DNA of 54,772 nucleotides, taken from NCBI GenBank assembly GCA_903881665.1, contig CAIRUC010000019.1:1-54772 (forward strand). Reading direction: 5' to 3'. Of the stretch, positions 36,260 through 44,380 are shown in pieces. The notes under the pieces were generated by a model. That model had not been told where the DNA came from and did not search any database. It saw only the letters and a program-made list of their open reading frames with translations. Within the stretch, counting starts at the first letter, position 1, and each line of letters starts with the position of its first letter. The stretch is from an uncultured Bacteroidota bacterium (GTDB lineage Bacteria > Bacteroidota > Bacteroidia > AKYH767-A > OLB10). The position numbers and the translations under genes are program-made.

Positions 36260-38407
36260 TTAGGCATTTAAGGGAAGCAAGATACTGAATAAAGTATATT
36301 CACCCTCAATGCTATCTGCATTTAATCGCCCGTTGTGACTTTTTGTTATAATATCGAAGCTTAAACTTAATCCTAATCCAGTGCCTTCGCCCGCAGGTTT
36401 GGTAGTAAAGAAAGGCTCAAATATTTTATCAAGAACAGATTTCGGTACACCGGTACCGTTATCCTTTACGGTGATTTCAACGAATTCGTTTTTAATAGCC
36501 GTACTTATCATTAATTCAGGTTGATAAATTTTATTTTTTAAGAATTCCTTTTTCTTATTCATCGCATAAAATCCATTGCTGATGATATTTAATAATACGC
36601 GACCAACATCTTGTCGATTTATATTTAATTCTGGAAGTTGATCGGTGTAATGAGAACTCACAATGCAATTTAGCGAAGGCATTTTTACGCGTGCTCCATG
36701 GTATGCGAGGCCTGCAATTTCAGCACATAGTTTATTTACATCTACCAACTCTTTCTTCGCGTCGCCCGAGCGAGAATGCAACAACATGTTTTTCACAATA
36801 TCATCGGCTCGTTTGCCGTGATGATTTATTTTATTCAGCAATTGAACGATATCGCGTTCGAGTTCTGCCTTGTCTGCAGGATCTTCAGTAGTTTTTACTT
36901 CTTCTAATAGTTCGATGGCGGTTTCTGAAAAATTATTTATAAAGTTCAGAGGGTTCTGAATTTCATGCGCAATACCTGCGGTAAGTTGTCCGAGTGAAGC
37001 CAACTTTTCTTTCTGCACCAATTGATTCTGAGCACTCTTTAATTTCGCTAATGTATCGGCTAACTCGACATTCGATTTCTCGAGTTGCGTGTTTGATTTA
37101 CGTTTAATTTTATAACGATTGAAGAGTAGTATAGCGAGTAATAAAGCGGCGAGTGTTAGGGCCAATAATAAATTCCGGAAGCCCGTTTGACGTTCGAGTT
37201 GCACTTCTTTTTTTGCAATATCACGTTCTTGTTCTGCTTTAAGGCGGTTGAGTGCTTCGAGGGCAATTTCTTGTTCTTCAATAGCGCGATCTTTCGCCTG
37301 AATTTCAATATCTGTTTTCGAAATAACTTGACTTAGTTCGAGTTGAGTTTGGTTCATTATCATCGACTGCTCCTGATTTTGTTTTTGCAGCATATCAATG
37401 ATCTGTTCCTTTTGTTCGAGTTCGGGCAAAGAGAGAGTAGGACGGAGAATTTCTAACTTAGAAAGCGAATCTTTCAATTCGCGATATTTATCGTGATATA
37501 TATCGGCGTTTGTAAAATCATTTTTAAAACTATTCAACGTGAAGAGTTGCATATAAGCATCCTTCAAGAGCTTTTTAACGAGGAGTTGATGGTCGTAAGA
37601 AAAGCTCTTGTTGAAAAATTCGATGGCATTTTCGAACTGTCCCTTTTTAAATTGTACAAGCCCCATATTTCGTAGCACGACAGCCTTAAGTTTAGTGTTT
37701 TTCCCTTGGTTTAATAGATCGAGTGCTGACAAGAAATTTTCTTGTGCCTTTTTCGAGTCGTTCATCTTCAGCATCATCTCGCCGAGATTATTTAAACAAA
37801 GTGCGGCAGCATCTTTTTCACCTCCCGATAGGTACGATTTAGAAGCACGTTTATAGTATTCGGCGGCCGAATTAGAGTCGTGGAGTCTGTTAAAGCATTG
37901 AGCCGAAAGAGCCTTTACGAGTCCAGTAACTTTGGGTAGTTTTTGAGTTTCAACCCAAGGGGCTGCTTCGCGTAAGAGTTGCAGTGCTGCGGTAAAATTT
38001 TTGAGTTGAATTTGCGCAATCGCCGACTCAAGTAACGATGTTGTAAGGTAGTTCGAATTATTAGTAGCTCTAGCGGCCTCGGTAGCCTTTTTAAAATATA
38101 CCGATGACTTGGTAGGATCGCTCTTTTTGAGGTAGATCAAGCCAAGGTTTACCGCCGAATAAAAGATACCTGTGCTGTTTTTTTTACGCGTTGCATCGTC
38201 GAGTCGACGAAGATTAATTAATTCATTGCCACTAAAAGGAAGATATTTGCCTGGGCGCTGAAAGTTGGTAATGCCCATTGTGGCGGCCGAATCGTTTAGC
38301 TGCTTCAAAAAGTCGGGATCCTCTTGAGAATAAGAAAGTAAAGGTGCTGAAAGTAAAAGGCACAGCATTGCTAATGCGAAAAAATATTTCGGCGAAAGTC
38401 GCTTCAA
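36260..38407 (-). CDS. TPR-containing membrane sensor histidine kinase
   Basis: About 715 residues from a TTG at 38407. That start gives MKRLSPKYFFALAMLC..., a good signal peptide ending LLSYSQ; the longer frame from TTG 38473 would bury it, and the ATG inside it (M14) leaves too short a signal. Several TPR units (about 60-310) follow, expected in the periplasm, then a long coiled coil (about 330-405), one membrane helix (about 410-430, LLLALTLAALLLAILLF), HisKA with H481 in LTAGIAHEIQNPLNF, and HATPase with N611, DNGTGVP and GEGTGLGLS. The TPR-TM-HK design is common in Bacteroidota. It lies upstream of a hybrid kinase and likely heads the relay. Confidence 0.9.
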   Translation of the reverse strand: MKRLSPKYFFALAMLCLLLSAPLLSYSQEDPDFLKQLNDSAATMGITNFQRPGKYLPFSGNELINLRRLDDATRKKNSTGIFYSAVNLGLIYLKKSDPTKSSVYFKKATEAARATNNSNYLTTSLLESAIAQIQLKNFTAALQLLREAAPWVETQKLPKVTGLVKALSAQCFNRLHDSNSAAEYYKRASKSYLSGGEKDAAALCLNNLGEMMLKMNDSKKAQENFLSALDLLNQGKNTKLKAVVLRNMGLVQFKKGQFENAIEFFNKSFSYDHQLLVKKLLKDAYMQLFTLNSFKNDFTNADIYHDKYRELKDSLSKLEILRPTLSLPELEQKEQIIDMLQKQNQEQSMIMNQTQLELSQVISKTDIEIQAKDRAIEEQEIALEALNRLKAEQERDIAKKEVQLERQTGFRNLLLALTLAALLLAILLFNRYKIKRKSNTQLEKSNVELADTLAKLKSAQNQLVQKEKLASLGQLTAGIAHEIQNPLNFINNFSETAIELLEEVKTTEDPADKAELERDIVQLLNKINHHGKRADDIVKNMLLHSRSGDAKKELVDVNKLCAEIAGLAYHGARVKMPSLNCIVSSHYTDQLPELNINRQDVGRVLLNIISNGFYAMNKKKEFLKNKIYQPELMISTAIKNEFVEITVKDNGTGVPKSVLDKIFEPFFTTKPAGEGTGLGLSLSFDIITKSHNGRLNADSIEGEYTLFSILLPLNA

Positions 38408-38521
38408 ATGAAGCGCCAAGGCATATTCGTAATTAGAGATAATAAATTTCACAATTGATTTGGCTGCTGACAAGATACAAAAGTCAGAAAAGAAATCAAA
38501 CCAACGGATAAAAAATTGGTA

Positions 38522-38755
38522 TTAAAGGGCCGTTTTACGGACTTTGTTATTCTGATAAGAAGTAAATATTTCACGACGATCCTCACTGAATGAATTCACT
38601 TGTTTTGCTTCGGCAGGCAAGTTATCGATATAAGAAAATGTTAATAACTCTGCCATCTCATCCGGCTTCACACCAGAAACTTCAGCATACTTCTCCAATT
38701 GACTAAATAGTTGATTGATCTTTTGTAGGGCCTCGTATTGGGTTGCTGTTATCAT
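38522..38755 (-). CDS. Small helical protein, 77 residues
   Basis: A soluble, mostly helical, charged protein (MITATQYEALQKINQLFSQL..., TSYQNNKVRKTAL at the end), with no Cys, signal peptide or membrane segment. Family not recognised. It is the first gene on the minus strand of the signalling cluster, 48 bases before the TPR kinase frame, so it may be co-transcribed and could regulate the kinase; that is inference from position only. Confidence 0.6.
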   Translation of the reverse strand: MITATQYEALQKINQLFSQLEKYAEVSGVKPDEMAELLTFSYIDNLPAEAKQVNSFSEDRREIFTSYQNNKVRKTAL

Positions 38756-39110
38756 GATTTATTTTTTCTAAAAAGGTGATTGATGAATATTATTCTATAG
38801 TAAAAGTAAGTGGTTATTAGAGTATTAAGAGCTTTCGGTATCAGTTTTTTTCAACAATTTAAGTTAATGAAAATTCTAACAACATTCAGAGGCAATGATG
38901 AAGAAATAAACACAAAAAAATAAATACATACCTTTATAAAACGCAAACTAATTGTGTTTCAATGCAATTTCACTTATGTTGTTGCGTTAATTTTCAACCG
39001 TTAATAAAAAAGTGTTGACAAGGGGAATTTTATGTGTAACTTGCACCCTTCATTACGCATCCGCAAAATCAGGAACAGTTAGGGTGTATAGTGTTAATTA
39101 ATAGCTAGAT
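38756..39110. other. Divergent intergenic region before rpoD
   Basis: Apart from the rpoD promoter (listed separately), no gene, strong hairpin or minus-strand TAnnTTTG box could be supported in these 355 A/T-rich bases. Confidence 0.4.
39015..39044 (+). promoter_or_regulatory. Promoter of rpoD
   Basis: TTG (within TTGACA) at 39015-39017 and TAACTTGC at 39037-39044 are spaced by 19 bases. The -7 box is an imperfect TAnnTTTG. A leader of about 60 bases is implied before the rpoD ATG. Confidence 0.5.
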
Positions 39111-39974
39111 ATGCGTCAACTAAAGATAACAAAATCGATTACCAACCGCGAAAGCGCCTCTTTTGAAAAGTATTTACAGGAGATTGGTAAAGAAGAACTC
39201 ATTACTGCACAAGAAGAAGTAGAGTTGGCACGCCGGATTCGTCAGGGTGACCAAAGAGCATTGGAGAAGCTCGTACGTGCAAATCTCCGTTTCGTAGTAT
39301 CAGTAGCGAAACAATATCAAACCCAAGGGCTTAGCCTACCGGATTTAATTAACGAAGGGAACTTGGGGCTTATTAAAGCAGCTAAGAAATTCGATGAAAC
39401 ACGTGGTTTCAAATTCATCTCTTACGCCGTATGGTGGATTCGTCAGTCGATTATGCAGGCATTAGCCGAGCAAGCTCGTATTGTTCGTTTGCCATTAAAC
39501 CAATTAGGAGCTGCAAACAAAGTAAAAAAGGCATTCTCAGAATTGGAGCAAAAGTTTGAACGCGAACCAAGTCCAGAAGAATTAAGTGCTATCCTCGACT
39601 TGCCGATGGATAAAGTGACCAACACTATGAAAATGCCGGGGAAACACGTATCAATGGATGCGCCGTTAGTTTCAGGTGAAGACAGCACTTTATTAGATGT
39701 ATTAGAGAATGGCGATAGCCCTGGTGCAGATTCTGCATTGATTAATGAATCATTACAAAAAGAAATTAATCGTTCATTAGCTACTTTATCTGAGCGTGAG
39801 CAAGATGTAATTAAGATGTTTTATGGTATTGGAATTCAACACGGATTATCGTTGGAAGAAATCGGAGAAAAATTCGATCTTACTTCTGAACGTGTGCGTC
39901 AGATAAAAGAAAAGGCTATTAAAACACTTCGTCAAAACTCAAGAAACAAACTGTTGAAAGCCTACTTAGGATAA
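39111..39974 (+). CDS. rpoD: Primary RNA polymerase sigma factor (Bacteroidota short form)
   Basis: 287 residues, containing regions 1.2 to 4 without the long acidic N-terminus of proteobacterial sigma-70. Region 1.2 is [19 protein letters not shown], region 2 is [20 protein letters not shown] with [19 protein letters not shown], and region 4 is [20 protein letters not shown]. This is the expected housekeeping sigma factor that reads the TTG/TAnnTTTG promoters seen in the window. Single gene with its own promoter and terminator, divergent from the signalling cluster. Confidence 0.96.
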   Translation: MRQLKITKSITNRESASFEKYLQEIGKEELITAQEEVELARRIRQGDQRALEKLVRANLRFVVSVAKQYQTQGLSLPDLINEGNLGLIKAAKKFDETRGFKFISYAVWWIRQSIMQALAEQARIVRLPLNQLGAANKVKKAFSELEQKFEREPSPEELSAILDLPMDKVTNTMKMPGKHVSMDAPLVSGEDSTLLDVLENGDSPGADSALINESLQKEINRSLATLSEREQDVIKMFYGIGIQHGLSLEEIGEKFDLTSERVRQIKEKAIKTLRQNSRNKLLKAYLG

Positions 39975-39994
39975 TTAACATCACATTAATAGAA

Positions 39995-40024
39995 AAGCCT
40001 TCCTTAACAGGGAGGCTTTTTTTA
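39995..40024 (+). terminator. Terminator of rpoD
   Basis: A 9-bp stem (AAGCCTTCC with GGGAGGCTT) and a 6-nt loop are followed by a T-run. Confidence 0.85.
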
Positions 40025-40359
40025 TTGATTTCGAATTTTTGAATGGGCCACAGATGACACAGATTTAATAAGAGAAGGTATGAGTTTTAAATAACCGGAG
40101 CCCTCCTCTATCATAACAAATCAAAATCACCAGTTTTACCTGCGACCCATTAAGCAAAGCGCCACCCCTGTTCAAAATCCGATTTTGTTCATAAACCACC
40201 TCATTATGTTAAAAATTATCCGCTTTTACTCTTGGTTATGCAGCTCGTTTTGGGTTGCTTTGTAAAAGTCGAATAGCTTCCATTTGTTTTGATGATTCAA
40301 CTTATTATTCAAATGGTTATCGCATTCGGAAATCACTTCACCAATTAACCTAAATTATT
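40025..40359. other. Intergenic region before nrdB
   Basis: 335 bases without a credible gene. Near 40045-40072 the sequence CCACAGATGACACAGATTTA resembles a short intergenic repeat that I recall from other Bacteroidota genomes. No promoter box or structured RNA could be supported, and no similarity to the nrdA leader was noticed. Confidence 0.4.
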
Positions 40360-41343
40360 ATGTCAGCTGTTGACCACACTCAAGATGAAATCCTTTTAAG
40401 GGAAAATAAAGAGCGTTTTGTATTGTTCCCGATAAAATACGACAAGATTTGGGCAATGTATAAACAAGCTGAAAACAGTTTCTGGACAGCAGAGGAAGTT
40501 GATTTGTCGGCTGATCAAAAAGACTGGGAAAGACTTAACGATGGGGAAAAGCATTTCATCACGAATGTATTGGCCTTTTTCGCTGCTAGTGATGGTATTG
40601 TGAATGAAAATCTAGCGGTTAACATGATGAATGCTGTTCAACTTCCTGAGGCGCGCTGTTTCTATGGATTTCAGATCATGATCGAGAATATTCACTCTGA
40701 AATGTATTCTTTGTTGATCGATACGTATGTTAAAGATAATGTGGAGAAGAGTCGTTTGTTTAATGCAATCGAAACAGTTCCATGCGTTACTAAAAAAGCA
40801 GAGTGGGCTTTGCGTTGGATCGAAAAAGGAACTTTCGCTGAGCGTTTAGTTGCTTTTGCTGCAGTTGAGGGGATCTTCTTTAGTGGGTCTTTTTGCTCTA
40901 TTTTCTGGTTAAAAAAACGTGGTTTAATGCCAGGTCTTGCAACGTCGAACGAATTCATAAGCCGCGACGAAGGTATGCATTGCGATTTCGCTTGTTTATT
41001 GTATAGCATGCTCACGCACAAGCTTTCTGAAAAGCAAGTGACAGATCTTATTTTGAGTGCTGTCGCTATTGAGCAGGAGTTTGTTACTGACGCTCTTCCA
41101 GTTGATTTAATCGGGATGAATTCAAAGTTGATGGCACAATATATAGAGTTTGTTGCCGATCGCTTATTGAATTCTCTAGGGTATCCTAAAGTGTATAATA
41201 GCGAAAATCCATTCGACTTCATGGAAACAATTTCATTAGAAGGAAAGACGAATTTTTTCGAAAAACGTGTTTCTGAATATACGAAGGCCGGTGTTGGTAA
41301 ATCGAGGGAAGAACAAAATATTTCGTTCGATACTGATTTTTAA
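40360..41343 (+). CDS. nrdB: Ribonucleoside-diphosphate reductase, class I, beta subunit
   Basis: Radical-generating partner of NrdA; 327 residues with a ferritin-like fold. All metal ligands are present: D78, E109 and H112 ([10 protein letters not shown]), E170 (AAVEGIFF), E204 and H207 ([10 protein letters not shown]). Y116, four residues after H112, is at the tyrosyl-radical position, so a Tyr-radical (class Ia-type) enzyme is expected rather than a Tyr-less one. Unlike in most bacteria, it is not beside nrdA, which lies about 33 kb upstream on the same strand. A terminator follows. Confidence 0.96.
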   Translation: MSAVDHTQDEILLRENKERFVLFPIKYDKIWAMYKQAENSFWTAEEVDLSADQKDWERLNDGEKHFITNVLAFFAASDGIVNENLAVNMMNAVQLPEARCFYGFQIMIENIHSEMYSLLIDTYVKDNVEKSRLFNAIETVPCVTKKAEWALRWIEKGTFAERLVAFAAVEGIFFSGSFCSIFWLKKRGLMPGLATSNEFISRDEGMHCDFACLLYSMLTHKLSEKQVTDLILSAVAIEQEFVTDALPVDLIGMNSKLMAQYIEFVADRLLNSLGYPKVYNSENPFDFMETISLEGKTNFFEKRVSEYTKAGVGKSREEQNISFDTDF

Positions 41344-41364
41344 CCAGAATTATATAGAATTTAG

Positions 41365-41392
41365 AAAAGGAAGGCGAAAGTCTTCCTTTTTT
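41365..41392. terminator. Terminator between nrdB and the cysteine desulfurase gene
   Basis: AAAAGGAAG (41365-41373) pairs with CTTCCTTTT (41382-41390) around an 8-nt loop, with T-runs on both strands, so it may serve both convergent genes. Confidence 0.75.
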
Positions 41393-41488
41393 GATAATAG
41401 GCCATCGATGATTAGCGATAGAACAGTCTGCCATAAATATCTTCAGTTGAAACGAAATCTAAATTGGGCCAAAATAAATTCCTATACC

Positions 41489-42643
41489 CTAGAACTGGGG
41501 CGGGGCATTGCAAATTAGCACACTCCTCTCAATCGCCTTACAAGCAGCCAAAATTTCTTCTTGGGTATTGTTTTTTCCGATACTTATGCGAATGCTTGCT
41601 TCTGCTTCTTTGTTAGTAAGCCCCATGGCTTTTAGCACATACGATGGCTCAGGAATCGCCGATGAACATGCCGATCCCGTGCTGATGCCAACATTGCTTA
41701 GTTGTTTAATTAGACGCTCACTTTTTATTCCAGGTATTAGCAAATTACATGTATTCGGCAAACGGTTTTTCATGCTTCCGTTGATTCGACTACCGCAATA
41801 TAATTCGAGGTATTGTTCAATAATTGTACGTAAACGGGAGGTGTTAATGGCATAGTCCCATAGTTCTTCGTTTGCCAACGTTAATGCGGTAGCTAATCCA
41901 ATAATACCTGGTACGTTATAAGTGCCTGAGCGAAGCCCGTTTTCTTGCCCTCCGCCTGTAAACACCGGACGTATTACCGCCCTTGGATTTTTACGGCTTA
42001 TGTAAAGAGCTCCAACCCCTTTCGGTCCATAAAACTTATGTGCCGAAATACAAGCTAGACTAAAATGATGGTCTTTAACATTCACGCGTATCTTTCCAAA
42101 GGCCTGCGTAGCATCGCTAAAGAAGGCGATTTTTTTTTCGGCACAAAAGCGCCCAATCGTTTCGGTATCTTGAAGTGTTCCCGTTTCATTATTTGCGAGC
42201 ATCACACAAACTAATATGGTATCGTTACGAACGGCATTTTTTAAATCTTGAAAATCAATTCGACCCTCACGATCAACATCAAGTAAGGTAATGTTGGCTC
42301 CCTCTAATTTTAAATCTTCTAGTGTATCTAGTACCGCTTTATGTTCAGTTTTAACACTAATGATGTGCTTTCCCTCGTGGGCATAGGCTTTAAAAGTGCC
42401 ACGTATAGCAATGTTAATAGCCTCAGTAGCACCGGATGTAAAGATGACTTCAGAAGGTTCACAGCCAATGGCCTCAGCTGTTTGTTGTCGGGCATAATCA
42501 ATAGCCGCCTTCGCCTCGAAGCCCGCCAAGTGTGAATGACTCGACGCATTGCCGAAATGCTCGCTAAACCAAGGTAACATGGCTTCTAGCACCGCTGGAG
42601 CAAGGGGAGTGGTACTGTTGTAGTCGAGGTAAATAAATGACAT
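41489..42643 (-). CDS. Cysteine desulfurase (NifS/IscS-like)
   Basis: PLP enzyme of 384 residues that mobilises sulfur from cysteine for Fe-S clusters or tRNA thiolation. K203 in SAHKFYGPKGVG binds PLP, H101 lies in KTEHKAVLD, and the persulfide cysteine is C326 in STGSACSS, placed on a flexible loop as in group I (IscS/NifS) enzymes. No IscU or other Fe-S gene adjoins, so the acceptor is unknown. A -7 box lies 17 bases before its ATG. It is divergent from glyQS. Confidence 0.92.
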   Translation of the reverse strand: MSFIYLDYNSTTPLAPAVLEAMLPWFSEHFGNASSHSHLAGFEAKAAIDYARQQTAEAIGCEPSEVIFTSGATEAINIAIRGTFKAYAHEGKHIISVKTEHKAVLDTLEDLKLEGANITLLDVDREGRIDFQDLKNAVRNDTILVCVMLANNETGTLQDTETIGRFCAEKKIAFFSDATQAFGKIRVNVKDHHFSLACISAHKFYGPKGVGALYISRKNPRAVIRPVFTGGGQENGLRSGTYNVPGIIGLATALTLANEELWDYAINTSRLRTIIEQYLELYCGSRINGSMKNRLPNTCNLLIPGIKSERLIKQLSNVGISTGSACSSAIPEPSYVLKAMGLTNKEAEASIRISIGKNNTQEEILAACKAIERSVLICNAPPQF

Positions 42644-42660
42644 AAAAGAAGAATAAAAAA

Positions 42661-42668
42661 CAAAAATA
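42661..42668 (-). promoter_or_regulatory. -7 box of the cysteine desulfurase gene
   Basis: The minus strand reads TATTTTTG, a full TAnnTTTG match, 17 bases before the ATG. No -33 TTG is evident. Confidence 0.4.
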
Positions 42669-42725
42669 AGGGAAAGAAGTATTGATAAGCAGTAAAGATT
42701 CGTATGGCATATCGTTTCAAACTCC

Positions 42726-42733
42726 TATTTTTG
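42726..42733 (+). promoter_or_regulatory. -7 box of glyQS, next to the start codon
   Basis: TATTTTTG ends only five bases before the ATG at 42739. If used, the mRNA would be leaderless or nearly so. A match could also be chance in an A/T-rich spacer. Confidence 0.35.
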
Positions 42734-42738
42734 CGATC

Positions 42739-44301
42739 ATGAGTTCAGCAATAGTTAAAAAATTCAGCGGCGAAGAGCTGTTTAAGAATGTAATTAGTCA
42801 TGCGAAAGAGTATGGCTTTATCTTTCAATCGTCAGAAATCTACGATGGACTAAGTGCCGTGTATGATTATGGTCAGATGGGCGTGGAGTTAAAGAAAAAC
42901 ATCCGCGATTATTGGTGGAAATCGATGGTGCAATTAAATGAAAATATTGTAGGGATTGATACTGCTATCTTCATGCATCCAACCACTTGGAAGGCTTCCG
43001 GACACGTTGATGCGTTTAACGATCCGTTAATTGATAATAAAGATTCGAAGAAGCGATACCGTGCTGATGTTTTAATTGAAGATCATATTGCTAAGGTTGA
43101 AGTTAAGATTCAGAAAGAAGTAGAAAAAGCGAAAGCGCGTTTCGAAAATTTTGATGAGGTAATGTTTGTTTCAACCAACCCTCGTGTTGTAGAAAATCAG
43201 AAAAAGATCGACGAGATAAATGCACGATTTAAAACAGCGTTGAACGATAATAACCTCGAAGATGTAAAGCAGTTGATTCTCGATTTAGAAATTGTTTGTC
43301 CTATAAGTGGTTCGCGCAATTGGACCGACGTGCGCCAGTTTAATCTGATGTTTAGTACACAGTTAGGATCGGTGAGTGATGAGTCGAATACAATTTACCT
43401 TCGCCCAGAAACCGCACAAGGAATTTTCGTGAATTTTTTGAATGTACAAAAATCTGGAAGAATGAAAATTCCTTTCGGCATTGCTCAAACTGGAAAAGCT
43501 TTTCGTAACGAAATCGTAGCGCGTCAATTTATTTTCCGCATGCGTGAATTTGAGCAGATGGAGATGCAATTCTTTGTAAAGCCAGGAACCGAAATCGAGT
43601 GGTATGAAAAATGGAAAGCTAAGCGCATGCAATGGCATAATAGCTTAGGTTTTCCTCAGTCGAAATACCGTTTTCACGATCATATTAAGTTAGCTCACTA
43701 CGCAAATGCCGCTGCGGATATTGAATTTGAATTTCCATTCGGATTTAAAGAATTGGAAGGAATACACTCCCGTACCGATTTTGATTTAAAAAGTCATATG
43801 CAATACTCTGGAAAAAAATTGCAGTATTTTGATTCGGAAGATAACGAAAACTATATTCCGTATGTGGTAGAAACATCAATTGGCTTAGACAGAATGTTTT
43901 TAGCAATGATGTCGATGGCGTTGAATGAAGAAGTTTTAGAAGATGGAAGTTCGCGAGTAGTGATGAACATTCCTCCTTTCTTAGCGCCCTACAAAGTAGC
44001 AGTTTTGCCATTGATGAAAAAAGATGGGTTACCTGAAAAAGCGAGAGAGATCATTGATGAACTGAAGTTAGATCATCTATGTATCTACGAAGAAAAAGAT
44101 GCAATTGGTAAACGCTACAGAAGAATGGATGCGATTGGAACACCTTATTGCATTACGGTAGATCACCAAACATTAGAAGACAATACAGTAACTATCCGCG
44201 ACCGCGACACGATGAAACAAGAACGTTTAGCGATTGATCAACTGGCGCAAATTGTAAATCAAAAAGTAAGCATGAGTTTGCAGTTAGCAAAATTGATGTA
44301 A
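42739..44301 (+). CDS. glyQS: Glycyl-tRNA synthetase, single-chain (alpha2) type
   Basis: Charges tRNA-Gly. 520 residues from the ATG at 42739 (MSSAIVKKFSGEELFKN); the frame extends 19 codons upstream, but those residues do not fit the family. Class II core: motif 2 region IAQTGKAFRNEIVARQFIFR, the glycine-specific REFEQMEMQFF, and motif 3 in VVETSIGLDRMFLAMM. A C-terminal anticodon-binding domain (about 400-520, VAVLPLMKKDGLPEKA) completes it. This is the eukaryote/archaea-like dimeric enzyme, not the alpha2beta2 GlyQ/GlyS form. Confidence 0.95.
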   Translation: MSSAIVKKFSGEELFKNVISHAKEYGFIFQSSEIYDGLSAVYDYGQMGVELKKNIRDYWWKSMVQLNENIVGIDTAIFMHPTTWKASGHVDAFNDPLIDNKDSKKRYRADVLIEDHIAKVEVKIQKEVEKAKARFENFDEVMFVSTNPRVVENQKKIDEINARFKTALNDNNLEDVKQLILDLEIVCPISGSRNWTDVRQFNLMFSTQLGSVSDESNTIYLRPETAQGIFVNFLNVQKSGRMKIPFGIAQTGKAFRNEIVARQFIFRMREFEQMEMQFFVKPGTEIEWYEKWKAKRMQWHNSLGFPQSKYRFHDHIKLAHYANAAADIEFEFPFGFKELEGIHSRTDFDLKSHMQYSGKKLQYFDSEDNENYIPYVVETSIGLDRMFLAMMSMALNEEVLEDGSSRVVMNIPPFLAPYKVAVLPLMKKDGLPEKAREIIDELKLDHLCIYEEKDAIGKRYRRMDAIGTPYCITVDHQTLEDNTVTIRDRDTMKQERLAIDQLAQIVNQKVSMSLQLAKLM

Positions 44302-44308
44302 TAATATT

Positions 44309-44358
44309 CCCCGAAGTAGATTTGTTGTCATTTTGACGCGAAGATACTTCGGGGTTTT
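44309..44358. terminator. Composite hairpin terminator after glyQS, REP-like
   Basis: CCCCGAAGTA (44309-44318) pairs perfectly with TACTTCGGGG (44345-44354) and is followed by TTTT. The 26-nt loop contains a second small hairpin (GTCA/TGAC). The inner sequence TTGTCATTTTGACGCGAAG resembles interspersed palindromes seen in Bacteroidota intergenic regions. Confidence 0.75.
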
Positions 44359-44380
44359 AATTTAATTTTTAATTAGTGCG

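Noticed and set aside
40692..41222. 176-codon ORF on the minus strand inside nrdB
   Set aside because: It is fully antisense to a well-conserved gene with intact active-site motifs, and its translation is Ser/Lys-rich with no recognisable domain. A shadow frame.
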